Source of the DNA: JBKJUK01 sp046590705
GTDB lineage: Bacteria > Acidobacteriota > Thermoanaerobaculia > Gp7-AA8
Assembly: GCA_046590705.1 (NCBI GenBank)
Contig: JBKJUK010000011.1
Location: forward strand, 1 to 6,364
Direction: 5' to 3'
Length of the DNA: 6,364 nt
Shown here: piece by piece, positions 5,990-6,364 of the stretch
Layout of the letters: every line of letters starts with the position of its first letter
How positions within the stretch are numbered: position 1 is the first letter of the stretch
The notes under the pieces: model-generated
What the model saw: the letters and a program-made list of their open reading frames with translations, nothing else
Told to the model about the DNA's origin: nothing
The model's database searches: none
Position numbers and translations under genes: made by a program

Positions 5990-6022
5990 TGGAGCACAGG
6001 CAATCCTGCCTGTGACGGGACC
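5990..6022 (+). repeat. Left 33-base inverted repeat with internal hairpin
   Basis: It begins TGGAGCACAGG and ends GACGGGACC. The internal stem CACAGGCA (5995-6002) pairs with TGCCTGTG (6007-6014) around ATCC. It is identical in reverse complement to 6277-6309. Confidence 0.9.
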
Positions 6023-6113
6023 AGCTGACCTCGAAGGCGAAGCTGATGAACTCAGAAAGCAGACCGTCGACGTAAGAAAGTGGCTATCGCGTCTGAATGG
6101 TCCAGGCGGCTCA

Positions 6114-6191
6114 CGCGGCGTCATTCCGATGAACGCCACGCGGGTCCGAATTGCGCGGCGATGAGCGTCCAGCTTTATTGCCTGCTCATCG
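6114..6191. repeat. Two adjacent hairpins inside the inverted-repeat element
   Basis: The first is CGC-GGCGT (6114-6121) pairing with ACGCC-GCG (6133-6142, one bulged A). The second is a perfect 8-bp stem CGATGAGC (6159-6166) with GCTCATCG (6184-6191), loop 17. A third, weaker stem GGAGG/CCTCC follows at 6191-6195/6206-6210. They are not symmetric about the element centre, so they are not a by-product of its ends; a folded RNA is possible but unproven. Confidence 0.4.
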
Positions 6192-6276
6192 GAGGACGTT
6201 TACCGCCTCCTTGACTCAATCGGAACCTTACTTCCTTCAACGTTCTGCGATCTGGGGCTGTCCTTCGAACTCAGGG

Positions 6277-6309
6277 GGTCCCGTCACAGGCAGGATTGCC
6301 TGTGCTCCA
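6277..6309 (-). repeat. Right 33-base inverted repeat with internal hairpin
   Basis: It begins GGTCCCGTCAC and ends TGTGCTCCA. The internal stem is 6285-6292 with 6297-6304, loop GGAT. It is the exact reverse complement of the left copy. Confidence 0.9.
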
Positions 6310-6364
6310 CACAACCGCGCCCTAAGGCCGGAGGTCGTTGACTCATTTCTCACTTCATCGTTCT

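Larger units (their letters stand above)
5990..6309. mobile_element. 320-base element with inverted-repeat ends, MITE-like
   Basis: The left end 5990-6022 and the right end 6277-6309 are perfect 33-base inverted repeats. In register, 6023-6037 and 6262-6276 continue the match with four mismatches, giving 44 of 48. Each end contains its own perfect hairpin, CACAGGCA/TGCCTGTG with a 4-base loop (5995-6014 and 6285-6304). The interior (6038-6261) has no gene, no transposase and no symmetric continuation. I see no target-site duplication: the left flank is GGGAAAAA and the right flank CACAACCG. It therefore looks like a non-autonomous element or a paired palindromic repeat rather than an insertion sequence. 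Confidence 0.62.
5919..6364. other. 446-base non-coding end of the window
   Basis: I see no credible gene. Minus-strand open frames here are short, overlap the peptidase gene antisense, and resemble nothing. A GC-rich run at about 5941-5957 follows the peptidase but has no T tract, so no clear intrinsic terminator is visible. Most of the region is the 320-base inverted-repeat element (5990-6309). The final 55 bases show nothing recognisable. Confidence 0.6.

Overview
The window is about 57% GC by eye and comes from a heterotrophic bacterium. Four things suggest an Acidobacteriota-like genome: a histidine-catabolic urocanase, an ECF sigma factor paired with an RskA-type membrane anti-sigma factor, a secreted dipeptidyl-peptidase-IV-type S9 peptidase, and intergenic DNA full of GC-rich palindromes. 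That placement is an inference from gene repertoire and style, not from a marker gene.

Layout. Positions 1-839 (+) carry the C-terminal half of urocanate hydratase (hutU), cut by the window edge. Its stop codon lies inside a strong, probably bidirectional terminator hairpin (838-867). It converges on a 95-residue protein on the minus strand (888-1175) with one C-terminal membrane segment, a strong ribosome binding site and a very good sigma-54-type -24/-12 promoter match (1217-1232). Divergent from that gene is a 71-residue basic, disordered small protein (1351-1566, +). After a 234-base gap comes a two-gene unit: an ECF sigma factor with a TTG start (1801-2364) and, 5 bases later, its likely cognate anti-sigma factor (2370-3149). 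The anti-sigma factor has an HxxxCxxC zinc-binding motif, one membrane helix, a coiled-coil stalk and an extracytoplasmic RskA domain. The last gene is a secreted S9B dipeptidyl peptidase (3708-5918) with a complete catalytic triad.

The two long non-coding stretches are not featureless. Between the anti-sigma factor and the peptidase lies a block of about 275 bases (3265-3540). It contains two inverted copies of a roughly 70-base module made of short GC-rich hairpins, with a further nested stem between them, so the block is close to one large imperfect palindrome. Downstream of the peptidase, a 320-base element (5990-6309) is bounded by 33-base perfect inverted repeats, extending to 48 bases with four mismatches, and each end is itself a hairpin. 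These look like two non-autonomous REPIN- or MITE-type elements. No transposase is present in the window.

Functionally, the sigma/anti-sigma pair is an envelope-sensing regulatory module. The urocanase and the dipeptidyl peptidase fit growth on peptides and amino acids. Nothing in the sequence directly links the modules to each other.
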